Positions 24,927 to 33,785 of a stretch of 41,678 nt of DNA are shown here, piece by piece. The stretch covers positions 1 to 41,678 of the forward strand of contig SKIF01000025.1 of NCBI GenBank assembly GCA_007116575.1, read 5' to 3'. The first letter of the stretch is position 1; each line of letters begins with the position of its first letter. The translations under genes were made by a program, and so were the position numbers. Below the pieces are notes generated by a model that had not been told where the DNA came from, did no database searches, and was given only the letters and a program-made list of their open reading frames with translations. Source of the DNA: Paracoccaceae bacterium (GTDB lineage Bacteria; Pseudomonadota; Alphaproteobacteria; Rhodobacterales; Rhodobacteraceae).

Positions 24927-25188
24927 ACGCCGCCGGATGCGTTGGCCCCCAGATCTGCGCCGCATCACGCGCCACCGCCCGCGCCTCGGCCCGGTCGAGC
25001 GCGGCGCGCGCCGCGCGGATATCGCCACGCGCCGCACGCAGGTGCTGCTGCCACAGGCGCAGCGCGGATTGTGCGCTCCAGGGCAGGGCGGCTTCGGCCA
25101 GCCATGCGCGCAGATCGGGTGGCAGGCGGTCATAGTCTTTCATCGAGGCGCGCCTGCTGCGCAGGCGCGTCACCACATTGCGGGCCAT
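24892..25188 (-). CDS. DUF6525-type small protein
   Basis: A 98-residue basic protein, MARNVVTRLRSRRASMKDYD onward, with PPDLRAWLAEAALPWS, SALRLWQQHLRAARGD and ARDAAQIWG. This matches, from memory, the DUF6525 family of Rhodobacteraceae; function is unknown. It is probably cytosolic and helical, with no membrane segment. The ATG at 25188 follows the family N-terminus; the frame is open much further upstream, but that part includes an intergenic repeat and is not coding-like. The 3' end overlaps the convergent transglycosylase gene. Confidence 0.75.
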   Translation of the reverse strand: MARNVVTRLRSRRASMKDYDRLPPDLRAWLAEAALPWSAQSALRLWQQHLRAARGDIRAARAALDRAEARAVARDAAQIWGPTHPAASIGATAPARRR

Positions 25189-25253
25189 GGCTTTTCCGAC
25201 AGGGGTGCGGCGCGGGGATGCAGAGGGCGAACATACCCTTGCCACGTTTGGAT

Positions 25254-25277
25254 TTGAGTATTTCTGGCAAGAAAATG
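25254..25277 (+). repeat. dispersed 24-bp repeat, copy 1
   Basis: A 24-base sequence beginning TTGAGTATTTCTGG and ending AAGAAAATG, in the 142-base gap between the DUF6525 and CobW genes. An exact copy lies on the opposite strand at 41652-41675. From memory, near-identical intergenic sequences recur in Rhodobacteraceae genomes; their function is unknown. Confidence 0.85.
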
Positions 25278-25330
25278 AGTATGAGGCGCGCAGGCCCGCC
25301 GTGACGGGACTGCGCGGGGGCTGCCCAAAC

Positions 25331-26542
25331 TCATGCCGCTTGCCGCTTGCCCCATTTCGGGAACGGATCAGCGAGGTCCTGCCATGCTTCCGGGGTGAAG
25401 CTGTCGGCATCGATCAGACATGCATCGAGCCGCGCGCGGATGGCGGACTGATCCATGCCCGCGCCAATGAACACCAGCTCCTGCCGCCGGTCGCCCCAGG
25501 GCTCGACCCAGGCCTCCTGCATGCGGGCCAGCGCCTCCAGGTGATCCGGCCAGCGCTCGCGCGGAACGGCGGCCCACCATCCGCCCAGAGGGGTGACACT
25601 GGACATCGCACCTGCGAGCGAGAACTCGGCCACCCAGTTGGGCCGCGAGGCGATCCAGAAATGCCCTTTCGCCCGGATCACACCGGGCAACTCGCCATTG
25701 AGCGCGTCGTAGATCCTGGTCGGATGGAACGGGCGGCGGGCGCGGTAGACGAAGCTTGAGACGCCATATTCCTCGGTCTCGGGGACATGATCGGCAAAGC
25801 CGTAGAGTTCCTTGGCCCAGAGCGGGTTCTCATGCGCGGTCTCGAAATCGAAGCGCCCGGTATCGAAGATTCGCTCGGTGGTCACATGGCCGAAATCGGT
25901 CTCTATGAGGTCGGCATCGGGGTTGAGCGCCTTGATGATCTTGCGCGCGGCATCAACGCGCTCTGGCCCGGAATCACTCACTTTGTTCAGCACGATCACA
26001 TCGGCGAATTCGATCTGATCGGTCAGCAGGTTGACCAGCGTGCGTGCGTCCTCTTCGCCCAGTGTCTCGCCCCGGTCGGCAAGGAAGTCATGGCTGGAGA
26101 AATCCTTGAGCAGATTGACCGCATCAACCACAGTGACCATCGTATCGAGCCTTGCGACATCCATCAGGCTCTCGCCCGCTTCATCGCGGAACTCGAAGGT
26201 CGCGGCGACGGGGAGCGGTTCGGAAATGCCGGTCGATTCGATCAACAGGTAGTCGAACCGCCCCTCAAGGGCGAGTTGGCGGACCTCGGCCAACAGGTCA
26301 TCGCGCAGAGTGCAGCAGATGCAGCCATTCGACATCTCGACCAGCTTTTCCTCGCCGCGCTTGAGATCCACGCCCGCCTCGATCAGATCGGCGTCGATAT
26401 TGACCTCGGACATGTCATTGACGATCACGGCCACGCGCCGCCCGTCGCGGTTGTTCAGCACATGGTTGAGAAGCGTGGTCTTGCCCGCGCCGAGAAAGCC
26501 CGAAAGCACAGTGACCGGAAGGCGGGACTCAGCGGCATCCAT
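25331..26542 (-). CDS. CobW-family GTPase, zinc chaperone (ZigA/ZNG type)
   Basis: A 403-residue metallochaperone GTPase of COG0523. The N-terminal G domain has Walker [10 protein letters not shown] (15-23), switch-region [16 protein letters not shown], the CxCC metal site (Cys74, Cys76, Cys77 in GCICC), and NKVSD for guanine specificity. The CobW C-terminal domain spans about 270-390. Zur-controlled members deliver zinc to client enzymes during zinc starvation. A Zur box lies just upstream, which supports that subgroup over cobalt or nitrile hydratase chaperones. I chose the ATG at 26542 because GGAG is correctly spaced; the ATG at 26554 would place the ribosome site inside the operator. Confidence 0.92.
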   Translation of the reverse strand: MDAAESRLPVTVLSGFLGAGKTTLLNHVLNNRDGRRVAVIVNDMSEVNIDADLIEAGVDLKRGEEKLVEMSNGCICCTLRDDLLAEVRQLALEGRFDYLLIESTGISEPLPVAATFEFRDEAGESLMDVARLDTMVTVVDAVNLLKDFSSHDFLADRGETLGEEDARTLVNLLTDQIEFADVIVLNKVSDSGPERVDAARKIIKALNPDADLIETDFGHVTTERIFDTGRFDFETAHENPLWAKELYGFADHVPETEEYGVSSFVYRARRPFHPTRIYDALNGELPGVIRAKGHFWIASRPNWVAEFSLAGAMSSVTPLGGWWAAVPRERWPDHLEALARMQEAWVEPWGDRRQELVFIGAGMDQSAIRARLDACLIDADSFTPEAWQDLADPFPKWGKRQAA

Positions 26543-26557
26543 GAGATACTCCATGTA

Positions 26558-26574
26558 ATGTTATACTATAACAT
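26558..26574. promoter_or_regulatory. Zur box controlling the CobW GTPase
   Basis: ATGTTATACTATAACAT is a perfect 7-bp inverted repeat with a 3-base spacer, inside a locally AT-rich patch. It matches the alphaproteobacterial Zur operator (GTTATNNNATAAC core) and starts 15 bases upstream of the chosen CobW start. Zinc-bound Zur would block the promoter, giving expression when zinc is scarce. Confidence 0.85.
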
Positions 26575-26615
26575 AACATAGCGGAGTTGCGCGAGCGCAT
26601 CAAGGGCAGACCCGC

Positions 26616-29078
26616 TTAGCGCCCGTCTTCGCCCGCGTCGCTGGAATCGTTACTCAGGCTTTCGATCACCTCGCCGATATTGTCACGGCGGAGCGATTTG
26701 TCCTGCGGTTCCTCAAACGGTTCGGGGGACGGCGGCGGCGGTGGGTCGCCGCGCAGAACTTCGGGGTTGCGCAACCAGATATCGCGCTGCGCGAAGGGGA
26801 TCTCAATCCCCTCCTCGCGGAAGCGTTCGGCGATCTGATGCCGGATCTCGGTGCGCACCGACAGGCCGAAGGCCACATCGCTGATCACCATGCGCAATTC
26901 AAATTCCAGCGCATCGGCCCCGAAATCGTTGAACACGACCGAGGGCGCCGGATCGACAAGCGCCAATGGCTGTGCCTCACCGATTTCCTGCAGGATGCGC
27001 TCGACCTTGCGAGTGTCGGAACCATAAGCCACGCCGACCGGGACCGCAATCCGCCCCAGCGCGCTGTAGCGCGTCCAGTTGGTCACGGTGCCCGAGATCA
27101 GGTCGGCATTGGGCACGATAACATCGGTGCGGTCAAACGTCTCGATCCGGGTTGAACGCACCGAGATGGCGCGCACGATGCCCATCGTGTCACCCACCTC
27201 GATCCAGTCGCCCTCGGCCACCGGGCGCTCGATCAGCAAAATCACGCCCGAGATGAAATTCGACACGATATTCTGCAGCCCGAAGCCGATACCGACCGAG
27301 AGCGCGCCTGCCACGATGGCCAGACCCGAGAGGTCGATCCCGGCGGTCGAGATCGCGACCAGCGCGGCGATGAAGATACCGACATAGCCCGTGCCCGAAA
27401 TGACCGCCTTCTGCCCGCCCTTGTCGATCCGGGTCTTGGGCAGGACCGAGCTTCCCAGCGCGCCCTGCACCATCCGCGTCAGCATGAAGCCGATCGAGAA
27501 GACAATAACGAAACTCAGGATATTGCCGGGCGCGATGCGGGTCTCGCCGATCCGGAATCCCTCGCGCAGCACCTGGAAGATCTCGAGCAGTTCGGTCATC
27601 CGCACGCCCCAGAGCAGCGCGAAGACCGGCAGCGACAGCACCACCAGCGCAAAGTTGATAAGCGCCGGGATCAGCGCACCGGATTCATCTGCATCGCGTC
27701 CGGTCAGGCTGTCATAGGCATCATTGACAAACTCGGTCAGGAAAATCAGTGCCGTGATCATCCCCAGCGACATGATGGCCGGAAACAGCAGCGCCTGTGA
27801 CGCTTGCACATACCCCACTGCCGCGAAGACCGGAGAGCCCAGCCCGATGGCCATGGCGATCTTGCCCAATATGCCGATGACACGGTCGAAGAACCGCGTT
27901 TCCTGCCCATCTGCCTGCGTCAGGCGGAAATGCATCGACAGCAATGCACCCAGCCGGAACAACACGATCCCGGCAAAGACCATCAGTGGAAAGGCGATTA
28001 CGGCATTTGCCGCATCAGACTGGAGCGCCGGGTCGAGATAGGCCCGGCCAATGAAGAAGATCGCCAGCGCCAGCCCGACAAGATTCGACATAAGCCGCCC
28101 TTCGCGCCGCCGGGACGCGGGCAGCAGCAAGACCGCATGGGTGCTCTCGCGGATCGGGAACATCTGCCGCCCGGCCCAGCGCGCGGTGAAATAGGCAAGC
28201 CCGGCATAGACCAGCGCCCCGGTCAGCGCCGATCCGATATCGCCGAAAAGCGAGGTCGCCTCGAGCGCGAGCGAGAGCGCGAAGACGGCGGCCGTGGGCA
28301 CAATGATCTGCGTCAGCGACATGAGTTGCGCCAGCAGTCGCTTGCTGCGCCTCGCCGTGCCATCATCAAGCAGTTTGCCGACGATACGCTCGATCCAGGC
28401 CCGCCCGCGCAGCAGCACGAACCCGGCAAACAGCAGCAGCAGGATCACCACTGGCAGGTTGGAGCGGAATTCGCGCATCCGCGCCGGATCATCAAACGCG
28501 CCGACGATCTGGGTGCCGAATGTAAAGGTCGTGCCCCAGATGGAATCGGCGGCAGCGACCCAGTTGACGGGGTTGAGCGGAGAAGGCCAGAGGGTCAGCA
28601 ATGCCTCGGCCTGCCGCTCGCGCAGGATCGTGTCGATCTGCCGGATCAGTCCGTCCGCGCGCCGGAACGCCTCTTGAGCGGCAATGCCGGGGGCCTGCAG
28701 CGTAGCAAGTTGGTCGGTCAGTTCGGCGCGGCGCTCGGCCAGTTCGGGTGCCTCGGTCGTGCCTTCCTCGGGGGGTGGACCAAGGGCGGCGATCTGTTCG
28801 CGAAGCGTGGCGATACGACTTGCATTGGTGTCCTGTGCGGTCAGGAACCGGGTCCGATAGGCGACAAGCTGGGCGCGAAACTCGTTGAGCAGCGTGTCCG
28901 AAGCCAGAGGCGTGTCGATGACACGCTCGACGCGCTCGGCAAAGCTGCGCCATTCCTCGTAATCGGGGGCCGCGTTCTGGCTGGTCGTCTGCGCGATGCC
29001 CGCACTGGAGATCAGGATTGGCGCAGCAATCCCGAGGCAGAGCAGCAGGCAGAGCGTCGCCGCAATTCGTCTTGGCAT
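26616..29078 (-). CDS. MscS-family mechanosensitive channel with DUF3772 domain
   Basis: The 820-residue inner-membrane channel protects against osmotic downshift. A signal peptide (about 1-30) is followed by a periplasmic coiled-coil region rich in Arg, Glu and Ala (about 40-165, DUF3772-type). Then come about ten membrane helices. The MscS core near residues 540-750 includes the Gly/Ala-rich pore helix VAGALSVGIGFGLQNIVSNF and the beta domain with VGDTMGIVRAISVRSTRIET and VPNADLISGTVTNWT. The tail is Pro- and acid-rich. The start may be ATG at 29078 or GTG at 29084; the GTG overlaps the cysK stop. Overlap with cysK makes co-translation likely. Confidence 0.9.
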   Translation of the reverse strand: MPRRIAATLCLLLCLGIAAPILISSAGIAQTTSQNAAPDYEEWRSFAERVERVIDTPLASDTLLNEFRAQLVAYRTRFLTAQDTNASRIATLREQIAALGPPPEEGTTEAPELAERRAELTDQLATLQAPGIAAQEAFRRADGLIRQIDTILRERQAEALLTLWPSPLNPVNWVAAADSIWGTTFTFGTQIVGAFDDPARMREFRSNLPVVILLLLFAGFVLLRGRAWIERIVGKLLDDGTARRSKRLLAQLMSLTQIIVPTAAVFALSLALEATSLFGDIGSALTGALVYAGLAYFTARWAGRQMFPIRESTHAVLLLPASRRREGRLMSNLVGLALAIFFIGRAYLDPALQSDAANAVIAFPLMVFAGIVLFRLGALLSMHFRLTQADGQETRFFDRVIGILGKIAMAIGLGSPVFAAVGYVQASQALLFPAIMSLGMITALIFLTEFVNDAYDSLTGRDADESGALIPALINFALVVLSLPVFALLWGVRMTELLEIFQVLREGFRIGETRIAPGNILSFVIVFSIGFMLTRMVQGALGSSVLPKTRIDKGGQKAVISGTGYVGIFIAALVAISTAGIDLSGLAIVAGALSVGIGFGLQNIVSNFISGVILLIERPVAEGDWIEVGDTMGIVRAISVRSTRIETFDRTDVIVPNADLISGTVTNWTRYSALGRIAVPVGVAYGSDTRKVERILQEIGEAQPLALVDPAPSVVFNDFGADALEFELRMVISDVAFGLSVRTEIRHQIAERFREEGIEIPFAQRDIWLRNPEVLRGDPPPPPSPEPFEEPQDKSLRRDNIGEVIESLSNDSSDAGEDGR

Positions 29079-29080
29079 GG

Positions 29081-30118
29081 TCACGCCTGATCCTCGAACA
29101 CGTCCGGCAGGGCACGCGGCGCGCGCTCCATCCAGTCGGGCACTGGCAGGCCCTTGCTGTGCAGGAAATCGGGGTTAAAGAGCTTGGACTGGTAGCGCGT
29201 GCCGTAATCGCACAGGATCGTCACGATGGTATGGCCCGGCCCCATCTCTCGCGCCATGCGGATGGCACCCGCGACATTCACCCCCGACGAACCGCCCAGG
29301 CACAGACCTTCCTCGGCCAGCAGGTCAAAGACGACAGGCAGCGCCTCGGCATCGGGGATCCGGGCGCAGAAATCGGGGGTGAACCCTTCGAGATTGGCGG
29401 TGATGCGCCCCTGCCCGATGCCCTCGGTGATCGAATCACCCTCGGACTTGAATTCGCCACTGGTGTAGAAACTGTAGAGCGCGGCCCCCATCGGGTCGGC
29501 AAGGCCCATCTTCACGCCCTTGCCCTGCAGCGCCTGCGCCACACCCGCCAGCGTGCCGCCCGAGCCGACCGCACAGATGAAGCCATCCACGCGGCCACCC
29601 GTCTGCTCCCAGATCTCGGGGCCAGTGGTCTCGACATGCGCCTGACGATTGGCCACATTGTCGAACTGGTTGGCCCAGATCGCGCCCTTGGGCTCGGTCT
29701 TTGCCAGCGCCTCGGCCAGACGGCCTGAATAGCGGACATAATTATTAGGGTTGCGATACGGGGCTGCGGGCACTTCGACAAGCTCCGCGCCCGCCAGGCG
29801 CAACATGTCCTTCTTTTCCTGGCTCTGCGTCTTCGGGATCACGATCACCGTGCGAAACCCCAGCGAGGCCCCGACCAGCGCCAGCCCGATCCCGGTGTTT
29901 CCGGCGGTGCCCTCGACGATGGTGCCGCCGGGCTGCAGCAGGCCGCGCGCCACCGCGTCGCGGATGATATAGAGCGCGGCGCGGTCCTTGACCGACTGAC
30001 CGGGATTAAGAAACTCCGCCTTGCCCAGAATCTCGCAGCCCGTGGCCTCGCTTGCCTTGTTCAAACGGATCAGAGGTGTGTTGCCGATAGCATCGGACAG
30101 GGTTGCGTGGATCGTCAT
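29081..30118 (-). CDS. cysteine synthase A CysK
   Basis: The PLP-dependent O-acetylserine sulfhydrylase makes cysteine from O-acetylserine and sulfide. The 345-residue protein shows NTPLIRLNKASEATG, the PLP lysine in PGQSVKDRAALYII, the substrate loop EGTAGNTGIG, and the phosphate-binding GSGGTLAG. The EGLCLGGSSGVN segment is the longer alphaproteobacterial variant. The start at 30118 (MTIHATLSDAIGNTP) has GGAG upstream; the ORF extends to 30145. It overlaps the channel gene downstream and has two palindromes upstream. In R. sphaeroides a cysK gene lies beside trgAB, as I recall; here the two are about 13 kb apart. Confidence 0.95.
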   Translation of the reverse strand: MTIHATLSDAIGNTPLIRLNKASEATGCEILGKAEFLNPGQSVKDRAALYIIRDAVARGLLQPGGTIVEGTAGNTGIGLALVGASLGFRTVIVIPKTQSQEKKDMLRLAGAELVEVPAAPYRNPNNYVRYSGRLAEALAKTEPKGAIWANQFDNVANRQAHVETTGPEIWEQTGGRVDGFICAVGSGGTLAGVAQALQGKGVKMGLADPMGAALYSFYTSGEFKSEGDSITEGIGQGRITANLEGFTPDFCARIPDAEALPVVFDLLAEEGLCLGGSSGVNVAGAIRMAREMGPGHTIVTILCDYGTRYQSKLFNPDFLHSKGLPVPDWMERAPRALPDVFEDQA

Positions 30119-30178
30119 GTCAGGCTCCGGTTCTTTAGACGGCACCCTGAGCTAAGACGCGCGGAAACGCAACGACCC

Positions 30179-30213
30179 CACACGCGCGTGTGACCGCCAT
30201 TGTCGCGCGACAA
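30179..30213. promoter_or_regulatory. two 14-bp palindromes upstream of cysK
   Basis: CACACGCGCGTGTG (30179-30192) and TTGTCGCGCGACAA (30200-30213) are each perfect palindromes sharing a CGCGCG core, with centres exactly 21 bp apart, two helical turns. They lie 61-95 bases before the cysK start and a few bases after the stop of the preceding membrane protein gene. The second fits the TTGnn-N4-nnCAA layout of Crp/Fnr-family sites. They could be operators or a pair of hairpins ending the upstream transcript. Confidence 0.45.
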
Positions 30214-30217
30214 CAGT

Positions 30218-30658
30218 TCAGAGCGTATCGTAGCGCTTGGCGGTCCTTGCGTATAGCCACAGACCGATCGTCATTGCCGCCTGCGCACCGGCAAAGAACA
30301 GCGGCTCAACGGTGCCGACATGCCCGAAGCCCTGCGTGAATGCCAACACACCCCAGACCAGTGTCACCAGGGCGGCAATAACCGTCAACGACAACACCAG
30401 CACCGACGCCCTGTCACCCAGCAGCAAAAGGAACGCGCCCAGCAGGCCCAGCCAGATCGTAACGGTCAGCGCGACCGAGGCCCATTGAGGCATCGAGTCG
30501 AACAGCTCTGGCAGACCCAGCGGTGCAGGCAACGCAAGCGTGCCCGCAAGCCAGTCAATGCGTTCGAACAGGTATTCGGCAGCATGCAGCGCAAACCAGA
30601 TTGTGCCGATCACTCCGAAAACGGTGACGAGCAGGCTGCGGCGCTTGGATGCTGGCAT
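30218..30658 (-). CDS. small four-helix membrane protein, unknown
   Basis: A 146-residue integral membrane protein I cannot assign to a named family. Four hydrophobic helices are visible at about 8-30, 52-75, 80-105 and 118-140, with a short basic N-terminus (MPASKRRS) and a KRYDTL tail. AAGGGAG precedes the ATG at 30658. The frame runs further upstream to 30820, but that part antisenses the DUF2189 gene's 3' region and is not real. It lies between the DUF2189 pair and cysK on the same strand. Confidence 0.75.
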   Translation of the reverse strand: MPASKRRSLLVTVFGVIGTIWFALHAAEYLFERIDWLAGTLALPAPLGLPELFDSMPQWASVALTVTIWLGLLGAFLLLLGDRASVLVLSLTVIAALVTLVWGVLAFTQGFGHVGTVEPLFFAGAQAAMTIGLWLYARTAKRYDTL

Positions 30659-30728
30659 GGGCAACTCCCTTGTTTCGGGGCAGATTGCCCTGACCTGCGG
30701 CCAGTGTCCAGCCCTCAAAGAGGCATGA

Positions 30729-31505
30729 TCAGGGCAACACGCGCCGGTAGAGGTGCCAGCTTGCATGGCCCAGCATCGGCAGCACGATGAAGAGGCCCAG
30801 GAAGAAGGGCAGCATGGCAAGGCCGAGCAGCAGCGCGATCAGCGCGGCCCAGAGTGCCATGACGCGGAGATTCTGCATGACCGCATCGAAGGAAGTGATC
30901 ATCGCGGTGATGAAATCCACCTCTCGGTCCAGCAGCAGCGGCAGCGAGATCACCGTCAGCGCGAACATCACCGCCGCCATCACGCCGCCAATGGCACCAC
31001 CCACCGCCAGCATCATCAGCCCCGTCCCCGACAGCAACATGTCGGAGGTAGAAGAGGTGATCGGCTGCATGCCGAAGAACAGGGCAAAGATGGTATGCGC
31101 CACGAACACCCAGAACATGAAGGCCAGCATGATCACCATGGCCATCGAGGGCACCTGCCGGTCTTTCTGCGCGAAGACGCAGCCCGCAACCGCCCCCCAA
31201 TCCAGCGCCAGACCCTGTTCCAGCCGGCGCGAGACTTCGTAAAGCCCGGTTGCGGCAAAGGGCGCCAGCAGCGGGAAGCCCACGGCAATCGGGATGAACC
31301 ACCAGCTTTGCCCCGAGGCGAGGAACACTGCATAGAGCACCAGCCCTCCCAGCACATAGACCAGCGAAAACGCCATGCCAAAGAGCGGCGCTCGGCGAAA
31401 ATCGGCAAGCCCCAGCTTCAGGACCGCGGCGAGATCGGCAAGATCAATCCGTTGCGGCGCGGGTATCGCCGAGGGCGGCAGCGGATCGCTGAGATTGTCG
31501 GACAT
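30729..31505 (-). CDS. DUF2189 integral membrane protein, copy 1
   Basis: A 258-residue protein of the DUF2189 (COG5473) family. A cytosolic N-terminus (about 1-40) precedes roughly six helices. The family landmarks are GLADFRRAPLFGMAFSLVYV, GFPLLAPFAATGLYEVSRRLE, LLLDREVDFITAMITSFDAV and the ending LGHASWHLYRRVLP. Function is unknown. GGGAG precedes the ATG. It lies directly downstream of a paralogue of almost the same length, across an 84-base gap with a short tandem repeat, so the pair arose by tandem duplication and may assemble as a heteromer. Confidence 0.88.
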   Translation of the reverse strand: MSDNLSDPLPPSAIPAPQRIDLADLAAVLKLGLADFRRAPLFGMAFSLVYVLGGLVLYAVFLASGQSWWFIPIAVGFPLLAPFAATGLYEVSRRLEQGLALDWGAVAGCVFAQKDRQVPSMAMVIMLAFMFWVFVAHTIFALFFGMQPITSSTSDMLLSGTGLMMLAVGGAIGGVMAAVMFALTVISLPLLLDREVDFITAMITSFDAVMQNLRVMALWAALIALLLGLAMLPFFLGLFIVLPMLGHASWHLYRRVLP

Positions 31506-31521
31506 GGTAAGGCTCCCTCTG

Positions 31522-31551
31522 GCGCGGCAAGGCGCGGCGCGGCAAGGCGCG
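31522..31551. repeat. 15-bp tandem repeat, two copies
   Basis: GCGCGGCAAGGCGCG occurs twice head to tail in the gap between the two DUF2189 genes. It is G/C low-complexity and probably slippage-derived. Confidence 0.8.
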
Positions 31552-31589
31552 CCCCGCGTGTTTTGGCGCGGTCTGGCCGCGCTCGTCGA

Positions 31590-32363
31590 TCAGGCCGGGA
31601 TGGCGCGGCGATAGAGGTGCCAGGTCGCATGGCCCAGCACAGGCAACACGATGAACAGCCCAAGGAAGGCCGGGATCATCGCGGCAATCAGCAGCCCCGC
31701 GATCAACGCAGCCCAGCTCAGCATGACCTTGGGGCTACGGCGCACGGTCTCGACGCTGGTGATCATGGCCGTCACGAAATCGACCTCGCGGTCGAGCAGC
31801 ATCGGCAGGCTGATCACGGTGATCGAAAACAGGAACAGCGCCACGATTGCGCCAATAATGCTACCGATCAGCAGCATCGTGACGCCGCCGGCCGACCACA
31901 ACAGGCCAAGGCTCTCGAAGCCGATGCCCGTCTGGGCCATGAATATCGCGAAGACACCGCGCGCAAGGATGATCCAGAAGCCGAAGACCAGCAGCACCAG
32001 CACCGCCATCAACGCCAGTTGTCCGTCACCCCTGCCCCTCAGCGCGCCCAGCACCGGCCCCCAACTTATCGACTCTCCCGCCTCGCGACGGCGGCTGACC
32101 TCATAGAGACCGACGGCAGCAAAGGGCGCGAACAGCGGGAAGCCTGCGGCAATGGGAATGAACCAGACCGGCTGGCCTGCGGCCCCCAGCCCGAACCACA
32201 GGCCCAGCCCGCCCAGCACATAGACCAGCGCAAAGAACAGGCCATAGGCGGGTTCGGCCTTGAAATCGGTCAGTCCGGCCCGTAGCGCGGATTTCAGATC
32301 AGTATCGGAAAGCAAGTTAGGGTCGGCTGCAGGGGGCGTGCCGGGAAGAATATCTTCGCTCAT
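31590..32363 (-). CDS. DUF2189 integral membrane protein, copy 2
   Basis: A 257-residue paralogue of the following gene, with aligned landmarks GLTDFKAEPAYGLFFALVYV, GFPLFAPFAAVGLYEVSRRRE, MLLDREVDFVTAMITSVETV and the same C-terminal LGHATWHLYRRAIP. The acidic N-terminus (MSEDILPGTPPAADPN) differs most. The ATG at 32363 has AGGAGACC upstream; the frame extends to 32459 without coding character. A promoter-like pair sits 33-61 bases upstream, so this is probably the first gene of a DUF2189-DUF2189 transcript. No known function. Confidence 0.88.
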   Translation of the reverse strand: MSEDILPGTPPAADPNLLSDTDLKSALRAGLTDFKAEPAYGLFFALVYVLGGLGLWFGLGAAGQPVWFIPIAAGFPLFAPFAAVGLYEVSRRREAGESISWGPVLGALRGRGDGQLALMAVLVLLVFGFWIILARGVFAIFMAQTGIGFESLGLLWSAGGVTMLLIGSIIGAIVALFLFSITVISLPMLLDREVDFVTAMITSVETVRRSPKVMLSWAALIAGLLIAAMIPAFLGLFIVLPVLGHATWHLYRRAIPA

Positions 32364-32395
32364 CTCGGGTCTCCTGGATCGGAACTGCACGACGC

Positions 32396-32424
32396 AGTAT
32401 GAGAAGCACACGGCAGGCTGGCAA
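32396..32424 (-). promoter_or_regulatory. candidate promoter for DUF2189 pair
   Basis: On the minus strand, TTGCCA (32419-32424) and CATACT (32396-32401) are 17 bases apart, 33 bases before the ATG. The rest of the 220-base gap to prfB holds an AT-richer patch (about 32449-32485) with no other recognisable feature. Confidence 0.4.
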
Positions 32425-32583
32425 GGTTTTTTCCGCCGCCCGGCGCGCCTGAAAAACATGTATTTTCAACTACAAATTTGCTCGTAGCAGCGCGGGCCAC
32501 ACATCTGGCGCTGCCGGGTAAGCACCTACTAGCGGCATATGGCGACTGGAAGGGGTCCCCGAGCGCGCACTTTATCCGAGCGA

Positions 32584-33711
32584 TCAGTCGCCCGCAGTCG
32601 CCTCGGCGCGCGACTTGCCTGCCACGTCCAGCGCCAGCGTCGCCGCCATGAACCCGTCGAGCGCCCCGTCGAGCACGCCCTGACTATCCGAGGTCTCGTA
32701 GCCGGTGCGCAGATCCTTCACCATCTGGTAGGGGTGCAGCACATAAGAACGGATCTGATTGCCCCAGCCTGCATCGCCTTTGGCCTCATGCGCCGCATCA
32801 ATCGCCTCGGTGCGTTTGCGCAGCTCCATCTCGTATAGCCGCGACTTCAGTGCATTCATCGCGATCTCGCGGTTCTGGTGCTGCGATTTCTGGCTCGAGG
32901 TCGTGACAATGCCCGTCGGGATATGCGTGATCCGCACCGCCGAGTCGGTCGTGTTCACATGCTGCCCGCCCGCACCCGAGGACCTGAACGTGTCGATACG
33001 GATATCCGAGGGGTTCACCTCGATCTCGATATTGTCGTCCACCACCGGATAGACCCAGACCGAGCTGAACGACGTATGCCGTCGGGCCGAACTGTCATAG
33101 GGCGAGATACGCACCAGCCGGTGCACGCCCGATTCCGATTTCAGCCAGCCATAGGCATTGTGGCCCGAGATCTTGTAAGCCACCGAGCGAATGCCTGCCT
33201 CTTCACCCGCCGACTCGGACATCATTTCGACCGTGTAGCCACGCTTTTCGGCCCAGCGCACGTACATTCGCGCCAGCATTGCCGCCCAGTCACAGCTTTC
33301 GGTGCCCCCTGCCCCGGCATTGATCTCCAGGAATGTGTCGTTGGCGTCGGCCTCGCCATTCAGCAGCGCTTCGAGTTCCTTCTCGGCGGCGCGCTTGGCA
33401 AGCGCCTGCAATTCGGCCTCGGCCTCGGCCACGACCTCGTCATCGCCCTCGGCCTCGCCCAGTTCGATCAGCCCTGTCTGGTCCTCGAGTTCCTGGGCGA
33501 TCGCGCGATAGGTCTCGAGCGCATCTGACAGAAGCCGCCGGTCGCGCATCAGCGCCTGCGCGCGGGCAGGGTCATTCCACAATTCCGGATCTTCCGACAT
33601 GGCATCGAACTCTTCCAGCCGGTGGGACGCAGTCTCTACATCGAGTCGCTGGCCCAGCAGCGTCAGAGATTTGCGGATCGCCTCGATTGCCTGTTGCGTT
33701 TCGGAACGCAT
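32584..33711 (-). CDS. peptide chain release factor 2 PrfB
   Basis: RF2 recognises UGA and UAA stop codons and triggers peptide release. The 375-residue protein has the peptidyl-hydrolysis GGQ motif at 248-250 ([16 protein letters not shown]). At the codon-recognition loop (about 203-205) it has SPY, where E. coli RF2 has SPF. The gene is one uninterrupted frame with no internal UGA near codon 25, so the autoregulatory frameshift known from E. coli is absent. The start [16 protein letters not shown] at 33711 is typical of alphaproteobacteria; the ORF opens at 33780. The stop lies 220 bases from the DUF2189 gene, and mrcA ends 74 bases upstream. Confidence 0.96.
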   Translation of the reverse strand: MRSETQQAIEAIRKSLTLLGQRLDVETASHRLEEFDAMSEDPELWNDPARAQALMRDRRLLSDALETYRAIAQELEDQTGLIELGEAEGDDEVVAEAEAELQALAKRAAEKELEALLNGEADANDTFLEINAGAGGTESCDWAAMLARMYVRWAEKRGYTVEMMSESAGEEAGIRSVAYKISGHNAYGWLKSESGVHRLVRISPYDSSARRHTSFSSVWVYPVVDDNIEIEVNPSDIRIDTFRSSGAGGQHVNTTDSAVRITHIPTGIVTTSSQKSQHQNREIAMNALKSRLYEMELRKRTEAIDAAHEAKGDAGWGNQIRSYVLHPYQMVKDLRTGYETSDSQGVLDGALDGFMAATLALDVAGKSRAEATAGD

Positions 33712-33785
33712 CTGTCTCACCATTCTCAGGATTATGCTGGCCTTGTGCATAGCGCGCGCCCCGAACAGGGGCAAGCGCATGGCCG

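Noticed and set aside
27804-32285. Long plus-strand ORFs opposite the channel and DUF2189 genes
   Set aside because: Gln/His/Arg-rich shadows of well-supported minus-strand membrane proteins, without ribosome sites or domains.
32584-33711. Programmed frameshift in prfB
   Set aside because: The frame is continuous from the chosen start; no in-frame UGA or slippery CUU-UGA near codon 25.
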